Shown here piece after piece: positions 1 through 5,252 of a DNA stretch of 6,405 nt. Origin of the DNA: Streptosporangiaceae bacterium (lineage in GTDB: Bacteria; Actinomycetota; Actinomycetes; Streptosporangiales; Streptosporangiaceae); assembly GCA_030039095.1 (NCBI GenBank), contig JASHQP010000655.1, positions 1-6,405 on the forward strand. The letters are read 5' to 3'. How positions within the stretch are numbered: the first letter of the stretch is position 1; each line of letters opens with the position of its first letter. The notes under the pieces were generated by a model. It was not told where the DNA came from. It did no database searches and was given only the letters and a program-made list of their open reading frames with translations. Made by a program: the position numbers and the translations under genes.

Positions 1-557
1 TTCCCGTGCCGGCGGTGGAGGATGACCTGCTCGGCGGCGTGGACGCCGGCGCGCGGCGGCTGCGCGGAGCGCTGATGCGAGCGATCCAGCTGACCGGGGC
101 GATGGACGCCGCCGTCGATCTCACCGTGCGGCACGCCACAGAACGCAGGCAGTTCGGCCGTCCGCTCGCCGCGTTCCAGGCCGTCCAGCAGCTGGCAGCG
201 GACGCGGCGGCGGAGGCGGCCCTGGCCCGCGCCGCCACCGATGCCGCCCTCATGCAGGCCATGGCCACGCGGTTCGCGGGCGACGGCCTGCTGTTCTCGA
301 TCGCCGTGGCCCGGTCGGTGTGCGGGCATGCCGGGTCGGCCGTCGTCCGCAATGCCCACCAGGTGCACGGAGCGATCGGCACGACCAGGGAGCACGTCCT
401 GCACCGCGTGACCATGCCGATCCTGGCGTGGACCAATGACTTCGGCAGCGTCGCCGAGTGGGACGCGGTGCTCGAGCAAGCCGCCCGCGACGCCGGCGAA
501 GCCGGCCTGTGGGAGCTCGTCAGCGGGACGACCGCGGCTCCTGCTGGCCCATCCTGA
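1..557 (+). CDS. Acyl-CoA dehydrogenase, C-terminal part (5' end outside window)
   Basis: This is the C-terminal alpha-helical domain of an FAD-dependent acyl-CoA dehydrogenase, which introduces the alpha,beta double bond in acyl-CoA thioesters in the cytoplasm. The open frame runs in from the left edge (codon phase at base 3). The GTG at 6 is only the first possible start in view, not the true one, since the flavin-binding N-terminal and middle domains are missing. Recognisable family signatures are HATERRQFGRPLAAFQAVQ about 42 residues in and, near the end, HQVHGAIGTTREHVLHR followed by a W..DFG tail. The TTREH glutamate sits where many family members carry a catalytic carboxylate. This HGAIGTTREH form is typical of actinobacterial FadE-type subunits that often work as heteromers with a second dehydrogenase, so a partner may lie upstream. 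Family assignment is secure; the substrate is unknown. Confidence 0.9.
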   Translation, partial: PVPAVEDDLLGGVDAGARRLRGALMRAIQLTGAMDAAVDLTVRHATERRQFGRPLAAFQAVQQLAADAAAEAALARAATDAALMQAMATRFAGDGLLFSIAVARSVCGHAGSAVVRNAHQVHGAIGTTREHVLHRVTMPILAWTNDFGSVAEWDAVLEQAARDAGEAGLWELVSGTTAAPAGPS

Positions 558-565
558 GCGATCCC

Positions 566-592
566 TTGACGGCAACGACAGGTACATATAGT
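566..592 (+). promoter_or_regulatory. Candidate promoter for the MoxR/VWA operon
   Basis: TTGACG at 566-571 resembles a sigma70-type -35 box. TATAGT at 587-592 fits a -10 box (TANNNT), with a 15-bp spacer, which is short. An alternative -10, TAGTTA at 589-594, gives 17 bp but matches consensus less well. The site lies in the only AT-rich stretch of this GC-rich region, between the stop of the dehydrogenase (557) and the ATPase start at 656. It would leave a leader of about 55 nt. Judged by motif only. Confidence 0.4.
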
Positions 593-606
593 TAGTTCTA
601 GTTAAC
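589..606. promoter_or_regulatory. Candidate operator (repeated TAGTT, GTTA-N8-TAAC)
   Basis: An 18-bp AT-rich block contains TAGTTA (589-594), TAGTTC (593-598) and TAGTTA (599-604). It also holds an imperfect dyad GTTA(591-594)-N8-TAAC(603-606), ending in the palindrome GTTAAC (601-606). It overlaps or directly follows the proposed -10 box, where a repressor would act. Operators of TetR-family regulators near fatty-acid genes often have such AT-rich dyads, but the regulator is not in this window, so this is an inference. Confidence 0.3.
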
Positions 607-636
607 AATGTTTCTATCGGCGCGACCACGCGCGGC

Positions 637-645
637 GGAAAGGGG
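637..645 (+). promoter_or_regulatory. Ribosome binding site that decides the ATPase start
   Basis: GGAAAGGGG lies 10 nt before the ATG at 656. The earlier in-frame ATG at 608 is preceded only by AT-rich operator-like sequence with no purine-rich site, so 656 is preferred as the start of the ATPase. Confidence 0.55.
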
Positions 646-655
646 CGCCGATCGC

Positions 656-1675
656 ATGGCCGATCAGCAGCAGGAGCCGGGCCCTGTCGCGCAGGGCCCC
701 CGTCCGGGCCGGCTCGGCTCTCCCGAGTTCACGGCGCGCGGGCTGCGTGAGGCTGGCTACCTGCCGAACGAGCGCATCGCCAGCGTGGTCTACCTGGGTG
801 AGCAGCTGGCCAAGCCGGTGCTCGTCGAGGGGCCGGCGGGCACCGGCAAGACCGAGCTCGCGAAGAGCGTGGCGCAGATGACCGGCATGCGGCTGATCAG
901 GCTGCAGTGCTACGAGGGACTGGACGAGGCCAAGGCCCTGTACGAGTGGAACTACAAGAAGCAGCTGCTGCGGATCCAGGCCGGGCAGGCCGGTCACTCC
1001 GGGCAGGCCAGCGGCCACTCCGGGCAGGCCAGCGGCCACTCCGGGCAGGCCAGCGGCCACTCCGGGCAGGCCAGCGGCCAGTCCGTTCCGGCCGAGGCGG
1101 CATGGTCCGACCTGGAGTCGGACATCTTCAGCGAGGAGTTCCTGCTCTCGCGGCCGCTGCTCACGGCGATCCGGGCCCCCGAACCAGTCGTCCTGCTCAT
1201 CGACGAGGTCGACCGCCTGGAGGTGGAGACCGAGGCGCTGCTGCTCGAAGTCCTTTCCGACTACCAGGTGTCGATTCCGGAGCTCGGCACGATCACCGCC
1301 ACCCAGACCCCGCTGGTGTTCCTGACCTCCAACAACTCGCGCGAGCTGTCCGAGGCGCTCAAGCGCCGCTGCCTGTACCTGTACATCGACTACCCCTCGG
1401 TGGAGCGGGAGAAGGAGATCGTCCGCAGCCGGGTCCCGGGGATCGGGGAGCGGCTGGCGGCCCAGGTCAGCGGCCTGGTCCGGTCGCTGCGGGAGATCGA
1501 CCTGAAGAAGCGCCCGTCGGTGTCGGAGACCATCGACCTGGCCAACACGCTGTTCCTGCTCGGCGCCGAAGAGATCACCCCGCAGCTTGCCGTCGACACC
1601 CTGCACGTGCTGCTCAAGTACCAGTCGGATATCGAGAAGGCGGCTGCCGAGCTGACCGTCGGCCAGCGGAAGTGA
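656..1675 (+). CDS. MoxR-family AAA+ ATPase with internal tandem-repeat linker
   Basis: This is a cytoplasmic AAA+ ATPase of the MoxR group (CoxD-like), thought to act with a VWA partner to mature or activate a client enzyme. Using the ATG at 656 (339 aa), Walker A GPAGTGKT is at residues 59-66, Walker B LLIDEVD has its DE at 183-184, sensor 1 TSNN is near 224-227, the arginine-finger region ALKRRC is near 234-239, and KRPSVSETIDLA forms the sensor-2/lid part near the end. All key residues are present. Residues about 113-140 are four copies of GHSGQAS, a low-complexity insert between Walker A and Walker B just before the conserved DIFSEEFLLSRPLL segment, so the ATPase core is not interrupted. 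An upstream in-frame ATG at 608 would add 16 residues but lacks a ribosome binding site. The gene is 25 nt upstream of the VWA gene, surely one operon. The client is unknown. Confidence 0.93.
   Translation: MADQQQEPGPVAQGPRPGRLGSPEFTARGLREAGYLPNERIASVVYLGEQLAKPVLVEGPAGTGKTELAKSVAQMTGMRLIRLQCYEGLDEAKALYEWNYKKQLLRIQAGQAGHSGQASGHSGQASGHSGQASGHSGQASGQSVPAEAAWSDLESDIFSEEFLLSRPLLTAIRAPEPVVLLIDEVDRLEVETEALLLEVLSDYQVSIPELGTITATQTPLVFLTSNNSRELSEALKRRCLYLYIDYPSVEREKEIVRSRVPGIGERLAAQVSGLVRSLREIDLKKRPSVSETIDLANTLFLLGAEEITPQLAVDTLHVLLKYQSDIEKAAAELTVGQRK
982..1085 (+). repeat. 21-bp in-frame tandem repeat (GHSGQAS x4 plus partial copies)
   Basis: Four consecutive 21-bp units lie at 992-1012, 1013-1033, 1034-1054 and 1055-1075. 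Units 2-4 are identical and unit 1 differs by one base (GGT for GGC, both Gly). Partial copies flank the array: CGGGCAGGCC at 982-991 and GGCCAGTCCG at 1076-1085. Each unit encodes Gly-His-Ser-Gly-Gln-Ala-Ser, so copy-number change keeps the ATPase frame. The near-perfect nucleotide identity suggests recent expansion by slippage or recombination. Confidence 0.95.
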
Positions 1676-1700
1676 TCATGAAGTTCGGGCAGGGCCGCCG

Positions 1701-3125
1701 GTGGACGTGAGCCTCGCTGCGTTCGTGGCCGAACTGCGGGCGATCGGGCTGCCGATCTCCGTGTCGGAGAACGTGGACGCCACGGCCGCCGTCGCGGCCA
1801 TGCCCATGACGGACCGGGCGTCGCTGAAGAGCGCGCTGGCCGCGACGCTGGTCAAGAACAGCGGCCACTACGGCGCCTTCGAGCTGGTCTTCGACGTCTT
1901 CTTCGGCGGCCGGCGGCTCGGCGCCGACGCGGCTGAGTCCCCGGCCGGTGGGCCCGCTGACGGCGCGGCCGACGGCTCTGGCGCCTCGGGGAATGGGGCG
2001 GGAGGCGGCAGGGGCGTCGTGGCGATGCTCAGCGACGCCGAACTGGCCGACCTGCTGCTGCGCGCCGTGCGGGCGGGCGACCGGATGCTGATCCGCGCCG
2101 TGGCGGCCGAGGCGGTCACCAGGTATGCGGGCATCGAGCCCGGCCGCGCGGTCGCCGGGATGTACTACCTGTACCGGACGCTGCGCGGGCTTGACCTGGA
2201 CGCGCTCCTCGAGCGCCTGCTCGCCTCGGCCGACGCGGCGGGCCTGTCCGAGATCGACCGCAGGCTGGCCGGCGACGACTACCGGGCCCGGGTGGATGCC
2301 GTCCGCGCCGAGGTGGAAGCGGAGATCCGCCGCAGGCTCGTCGCCGACCGCGGCGCCGAGGCGGTGGCGGGCACGTTGCGCAAGCCGCTGCCGGAGGACG
2401 CCGACTTCCTGAACGCGTCGAAGGAGCAGCTCGCCGCGATACGGCAGGCGGTTCAGCTGCTGGGCAGAAAGCTGGCCGCGCGGCTGGCGCGCAAGCGCAG
2501 GCACCAGCGCCGGTCGGCGCTCGACTTCCGGCGGACGGTCCGGCGGTCGCTGTCCAACGGCGGCGTCCCCGTTGACCTGGTCTTCCGGAAACCGCATCCG
2601 GCCAAGCCGGAGATCATGCTGATCGCCGACATCTCCTCGTCGGTGGCGGCGTTCGCGACCTTCACGCTGCAGCTGGCCTACGCGATCAGATCGGAGTTCT
2701 CCCGGGTCAGGAGCTTCGTTTTCGTCGACGGGATCGAGGAGGTGACCGGCGTCTTCGACGCCGCGCCGGACATCGCCGCCGCGACCGCGCAGATCAACAG
2801 CCGGACCGGCGCCGTGCGTCTCGACGGTCATTCCGACTACGGCATGGTGCTCGAGACCTTCTGGGACCAGTGGGGCGCGCAGGTCAGGAAGAGGACCAGC
2901 GTGATCGTGCTCGGCGACGCGCGCAACAACTATCACGCCTCGCGGGAGTGGGTTCTGGCGTCCATACGGCAGCGCGCCCGCCACCTGTACTGGCTGAATC
3001 CCGAGGCCGCGTACACGTGGGATACCGGGGACTCGATCGTCTCCGAATACGCGAGGCACTGCGACAAGATGGTGGAGTGCCGTAATCTCCGCCAGCTCGA
3101 GGAGTTCGTGGAAGGACTGGACTAG
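1701..3125 (+). CDS. CoxE-like VWA-domain protein (MoxR partner)
   Basis: This is a 474-aa cytoplasmic protein with a C-terminal von Willebrand factor A domain of the CoxE type, the usual partner of MoxR ATPases. The VWA part shows the metal-ion site: DISSS (D310, S312, S314), then HSDYG (S378/D379, where many VWA proteins have Thr) and GDARNN (D406), which is typical of CoxE-like proteins. Residues about 70-105 are a Gly/Ala/Ser-rich linker between an N-terminal helical domain and the rest. A basic stretch (RKRRHQRRS) precedes the VWA domain. No signal peptide or membrane segment is evident. The GTG at 1701 is chosen because GGGCAGGG at 1687-1694 sits 6 nt upstream; a GTG at 1707 is possible. 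It follows the ATPase by 25 nt and precedes the broken hydrolase by 28 nt, so it is probably cotranscribed. By analogy with CoxD/CoxE the pair may assemble a metal centre, but no carbon monoxide dehydrogenase genes are in view. Confidence 0.92.
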   Translation: MDVSLAAFVAELRAIGLPISVSENVDATAAVAAMPMTDRASLKSALAATLVKNSGHYGAFELVFDVFFGGRRLGADAAESPAGGPADGAADGSGASGNGAGGGRGVVAMLSDAELADLLLRAVRAGDRMLIRAVAAEAVTRYAGIEPGRAVAGMYYLYRTLRGLDLDALLERLLASADAAGLSEIDRRLAGDDYRARVDAVRAEVEAEIRRRLVADRGAEAVAGTLRKPLPEDADFLNASKEQLAAIRQAVQLLGRKLAARLARKRRHQRRSALDFRRTVRRSLSNGGVPVDLVFRKPHPAKPEIMLIADISSSVAAFATFTLQLAYAIRSEFSRVRSFVFVDGIEEVTGVFDAAPDIAAATAQINSRTGAVRLDGHSDYGMVLETFWDQWGAQVRKRTSVIVLGDARNNYHASREWVLASIRQRARHLYWLNPEAAYTWDTGDSIVSEYARHCDKMVECRNLRQLEEFVEGLD

Positions 3126-3153
3126 CTGGGTTCCCGCGAGGCCGGGGAGGCAA

Positions 3154-3592
3154 GTGGACGACGTACCCGTAGTGCTCGTGCATGGCTTCGCGTCCTCGTT
3201 CGAGCGGAACTGGCGGGAGACGGGCTGGGCCGACCTTCTGCGGGACGAGGGCCGTTCGGTGATCGGCGCTGACCTGCTCGGCCACGGCAGGGCGGCCAAG
3301 CCGCACGACCCCTCCGCCTACGCCGGCCTCGAGCAATCGATCACCGCGGCCATGCCCGCCGCGGGACGGGCCGACGCGGTTGGCTTCAGCCTGGGAGCCC
3401 AGCTTCTGCTCCGCCTGGCCGCCGCCTCACCGGGCCGGTTCCGGCGGATCGTGCTCGGCGGGATCGGCGACGGCGTCTTCGCCCGCACCGATCCCGAGCC
3501 GGTGGCCCGGGCCGTTGAGACCGGCCAGGCCTCCCCGGACGCCGGCCCGTCCGCTGCGGCGCTGGCGTGCCGCGCTCGACTTCGTCGGCTGA
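3154..3592 (+). pseudogene. Alpha/beta-hydrolase, internally deleted and frameshifted
   Basis: The start is GTG 3154 with GGGGAGG at 3144-3150, 28 nt after the VWA stop. The first ~140 residues are a clean alpha/beta-hydrolase half: VVLVHGFASSFERNW (oxyanion region), DLLGHGRA, and the nucleophile elbow VGFSLGAQ. After about 3530 the family similarity stops. In this frame the ORF would run antisense through the next gene to 3696. In frame +2, however, bases 3563-3592 read WRAALDFVG-stop, which closely resembles the usual C-terminal end of such hydrolases (as I recall them) and ends one base before the convergent gene's stop. I infer an internal deletion near 3530-3565 that removed roughly 100 residues, including the catalytic acid and His, and shifted frame. 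Complete relatives are about 230-260 aa. Activity is unlikely. The alternative is a truncated protein of 180 aa ending at 3696. Confidence 0.65.
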
Positions 3593-3593
3593 G

Positions 3594-4199
3594 TCAGGCG
3601 GGGTTTGCCTCGGTGGCCTTCCGGAGGCCAAAGTGCCTGATCACGCGATCGGCGACCTCGGCCGGTGTCAGAAACGTGTTGTTGATACGCAGATAGTCCT
3701 CACGCTCGTCGAACTTCCCGCCGGAATTGAGCTGATGCCGTTCGTCGAGCTCGAGCAGGCTGCGCCGCGACGCCCCCAGGTCACGCTTCGAAGGCTTCTC
3801 GGCCAGGCGGGATACGCACTCGTTGCGCTTCAGCCGCTCCGCCTGGCTCGCCTCGAGCTCGACGAACAGCACGCGGCCACCGCGCTCACGGAACGGCCGC
3901 GCGCATGCGTCGATGAAGTCCTGCTCCTCGGGCACGTCGAACGCCCAGACAAGGGTGAAGACCAGGCCCGGCAGGTCGCTGGCCGCGACCTCCTCGATGA
4001 CCAGCCGGCGGATCTCGCCGTCGATGCGCCGGAACGCCGGGGTGCCGAAGCCGAAGTAGCGCAGCGCGACCTCGATGGATATGTGATTGTGAAACAGCCG
4101 CAGGCCGGTCCGCTCGGCGATGGCCTGCCCGACCGACATCTTGCCCACGGCCGGCGGGCCGACAAGAAACAGAAGCAGGGGCGCAACGGCATCGTCCAT
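3594..4199 (-). CDS. P-loop kinase-like / AAA family protein of unknown substrate
   Basis: This is a 201-aa cytoplasmic P-loop NTPase with the look of a small-molecule kinase (shikimate/gluconate-kinase-like fold). Walker A is GPPAVGKM at residues 14-21. The usual Ser/Thr after Lys is Met with Ser next; as I recall, GPPAVGKM is common in this family, so it need not mean loss of activity. Other family-like motifs are LFHNHISIE (35-43), GFGTPAFRR (50-58), FVELEAS (112-118), the lid-like KPSKRD (135-140), LNSGGKF (157-163) and YLRINNT (169-175). No characterised member is known to me, so the substrate is not assigned. The start ATG at 4199 has no Shine-Dalgarno but a well-placed -10 box 6 nt upstream, suggesting a leaderless transcript. 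Its stop is one base from the stop of the converging hydrolase remnant, leaving no room for a terminator. Confidence 0.82.
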   Translation of the reverse strand: MDDAVAPLLLFLVGPPAVGKMSVGQAIAERTGLRLFHNHISIEVALRYFGFGTPAFRRIDGEIRRLVIEEVAASDLPGLVFTLVWAFDVPEEQDFIDACARPFRERGGRVLFVELEASQAERLKRNECVSRLAEKPSKRDLGASRRSLLELDERHQLNSGGKFDEREDYLRINNTFLTPAEVADRVIRHFGLRKATEANPA

Positions 4200-4205
4200 G
4201 GCTGG

Positions 4206-4236
4206 ACACTAGGCCAGCCCAAGGGTACAGCGTCAA
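4206..4236 (-). promoter_or_regulatory. Leaderless-type promoter of the kinase-like gene
   Basis: Reading the minus strand, TTGACG (4236-4231) and TAGTGT (4211-4206) are separated by 19 bp. TAGTGT is followed by 6 nt and then the ATG at 4199, the classic layout of leaderless actinobacterial transcripts starting at the A of ATG. The lack of a ribosome binding site agrees. The -35 box falls inside the first copy of the duplicated 22-bp element. The spacer is slightly long. Confidence 0.45.
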
Positions 4237-4274
4237 CGCAATTCCCCGGCGCCGTCAACGCAATTCCCCGGCCC
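4231..4274. repeat. Tandemly duplicated 22-bp element upstream of the kinase-like gene
   Basis: Two abutting 22-bp copies lie at 4231-4252 and 4253-4274. They are identical over the first 20 bases (from CGTCAACGC to CCCCGGC) and differ at one base afterwards. On the minus strand each reads GGGGAATTGCGTTGACG at its core, so each carries a TTGACG -35-like box. The duplication may create two regulator sites, or simply be a local tandem duplication. Confidence 0.85.
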
Positions 4275-4296
4275 CGCAGCCCTCCGTGCGGCGTGG

Positions 4297-4314
4297 GTGC
4301 CCCTGCAGGGGCAC
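4297..4314. terminator. 18-bp perfect palindrome, possible hairpin terminator or operator
   Basis: GTGCCCCTGCAGGGGCAC is a perfect inverted repeat (7-bp stem with TGCA loop as RNA). It lies 33 nt past the stop of the zinc-ribbon gene and about 100 nt before the kinase-like start. It has no U-run on either side, so it would be an atypical intrinsic terminator. A dimeric protein-binding site is equally possible. Confidence 0.4.
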
Positions 4315-4346
4315 TAGATCCGCACAGTGCCCTCACACGAGCCCGG

Positions 4347-4940
4347 TCACTGCGTCCGGCGGAGCCGCCCGTCGACCGACGCGAGATCATCGCGCAGCGT
4401 TCGGAGCGTGCCCATTCCCTCGTCACGCGCTCTCTTCCCGCGGTGCCCCAGCATCGCCAGCGCATCCCCGATGACCTCGACGGCCCGCTCGACCGCCGTG
4501 CACGCGGCGTCCTTGGCCTCCGAGCGCCGCCGGTCAGCCTCCGCGGCGGGGTCATCGCCCACCCAGTCGCAGTCGGAACAGCGATACCCCAGCAGCCGCG
4601 GCACCTCGTACTCGGGTTTGGCCGCCGCGCCGCACCCCGCGCAGACCAGGTCGTTCTCATCGGGCGGCGCGGCCCCGGCCCCGGCGCGTACGCGCTCGGC
4701 CTCCGCCATCCGCGTCATCACGTGATCAAGCTCGGCGTGGCAGACCAGCACCGCCTCGTTGTCCCCGGCCTGGTCCGCCTCGTCCAGCCGAACCAGCACG
4801 TCCGCCTGCAGTCGCGCTAGCTGAAGTTCATCGGCGAGTGCCCGCTGCACCGCGCGTCGGCGTTCCGGCCCGGAAATGGAGTTGCCGTCCACGCTCAGCG
4901 AGCCCGCACCAGCCGGCGCTGGGCTGTCCTCTCGTCGCAC
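4347..4940 (-). CDS. Zinc-ribbon protein of unknown function
   Basis: I do not recognise this gene. It encodes about 197 aa with a Gly/Ala/Ser-rich N-terminus and charged helical, possibly coiled-coil, segments (RRAVQRALADELQLARL and VLVRLDEADQ to the AEAERVR stretch). A central zinc ribbon DLVCAGC...YRCSDCDWVG (CxxC-x17-CxxC, Cys about 100, 103, 121, 124) follows. A second helical region (AVERAVEVIGDALAMLG) leads to a basic C-terminus. No signal peptide or membrane segment is seen. The start is uncertain: GTG at 4940 is preferred because GGATGG (minus strand, 4955-4950) sits 9 nt upstream; TTG at 4946 would add two residues. The ORF is closed upstream by a stop at 4985. It lies 147 bp upstream of the kinase-like gene on the same strand, separated by a palindrome and that gene's own promoter. 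Codon bias and the zinc-ribbon spacing support a real gene; the role is unknown. Confidence 0.7.
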   Translation of the reverse strand: MRREDSPAPAGAGSLSVDGNSISGPERRRAVQRALADELQLARLQADVLVRLDEADQAGDNEAVLVCHAELDHVMTRMAEAERVRAGAGAAPPDENDLVCAGCGAAAKPEYEVPRLLGYRCSDCDWVGDDPAAEADRRRSEAKDAACTAVERAVEVIGDALAMLGHRGKRARDEGMGTLRTLRDDLASVDGRLRRTQ

Positions 4941-5095
4941 GTTCAAGAACCATCCGTCGTTGTACTGTGCCCGAAATCCCTTCTAATGCTGCTGGACCAG
5001 CGTCGCACCGGTTCCTGAACCTGACCTTGGCAGAAACGGTCAGCATGCCGAGATCACCCTGTCGGAGGCGTCAGGCCTTTGCGCGATGATGCGCC
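4941..5095. other. Gene-free gap with clustered inverted repeats
   Basis: No gene is supported here. The gap holds several small inverted repeats: GCTGG-A-CCAGC (4991-5001), GGTTC-CT-GAACC (5010-5021), CTGACC-N11-GGTCAG (5021-5043) and, overlapping the remnant's stop, GAGGCG-N21-CGCCTC (5065-5097). On the minus strand they follow the nitroreductase-family remnant and precede the zinc-ribbon gene, so they could be a degenerate terminator region or regulator sites. No U-tract follows any of them. No convincing promoter was found for the zinc-ribbon gene. Confidence 0.45.
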
Positions 5096-5221
5096 TCACC
5101 GCCCGGCCCCTGGAACCCCGGAGCTGGAAGGCGTCAGGACGATCATGGGTACCTCGCGGTCAGCCATGGCCTGGTAGGAGAGGAGTTGCGGCTGCTCGGA
5201 GGCATACCGGTCGCGCGCCAG
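5096..5221 (-). pseudogene. C-terminal remnant of a deazaflavin-dependent nitroreductase-family gene
   Basis: This minus-strand frame, open from a TAG at 5224-5222 to the TGA at 5098-5096, encodes 41 residues. Its core, ARDRYASEQPQLLSYQAMAD followed by REVPMIVLTP, matches the characteristic C-terminus of the Ddn-type F420-dependent nitroreductase/quinone reductase family (consensus as I recall it: ...RDRLW...YP.Y..YQ..TDREIPVVVLTP). Complete members are about 130-160 aa, so some 100 N-terminal residues including the cofactor-binding part are missing. There is no start codon at the beginning of the fragment; the first ATG is inside the conserved motif. The fragment begins only 28 nt after the amidohydrolase stop on the same strand, so the 5' part was lost by deletion or rearrangement. 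A short expressed peptide is very unlikely. The assignment rests on about 30 residues and was made by eye. Confidence 0.6.
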
Positions 5222-5252
5222 CTACCATGATCATGAAAGCTTGCCGCTGGAT

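Noticed and set aside
982..1085. CRISPR array
   Set aside because: The 21-bp units abut with no spacers and lie within a coding frame.
897..1200. Proline/arginine repeat peptides in the other frames over the tandem repeat
   Set aside because: Any 21-bp repeat without stops gives repetitive peptides in all frames; only the ATPase frame continues into conserved motifs.
614..1606. Long minus-strand open frame (330 codons) opposite the ATPase
   Set aside because: It is a GC-driven shadow: the plus frame has all MoxR motifs, while the antisense product shows no domain and is rich in Arg/Gly/Leu.
1614..3299. 561-codon minus-strand open frame opposite the VWA gene
   Set aside because: It is antisense to a protein with clear VWA metal-site motifs; the shadow product is Arg/Pro/His-rich with no recognisable domain.
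3567..4820. 417-codon plus-strand open frame over the kinase-like and zinc-ribbon genes
   Set aside because: It spans two antisense genes and their promoter gap; the kinase motifs and the CxxC pairs are in the minus frames.
4990..5020. ECF-sigma-type promoter (GGAACC on the minus strand) for the zinc-ribbon gene
   Set aside because: No CGTT/CGTC-like -10 at the required spacing; GGAACC is explained by the inverted repeat there.
4828..5089. Small open frames on both strands (72 codons minus, 83 codons plus) in the gap before the zinc-ribbon gene
   Set aside because: No recognisable domain or ribosome binding site, and both overlap the zinc-ribbon gene's 5' end in other frames.
5066..5138. 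10-bp direct repeat AGGCGTCAGG (5066-5075 and 5129-5138) as a target-site duplication
   Set aside because: The intervening 53 bp is the tail of the nitroreductase-family frame and holds no element; the second copy is in conserved coding sequence, so chance is likely.
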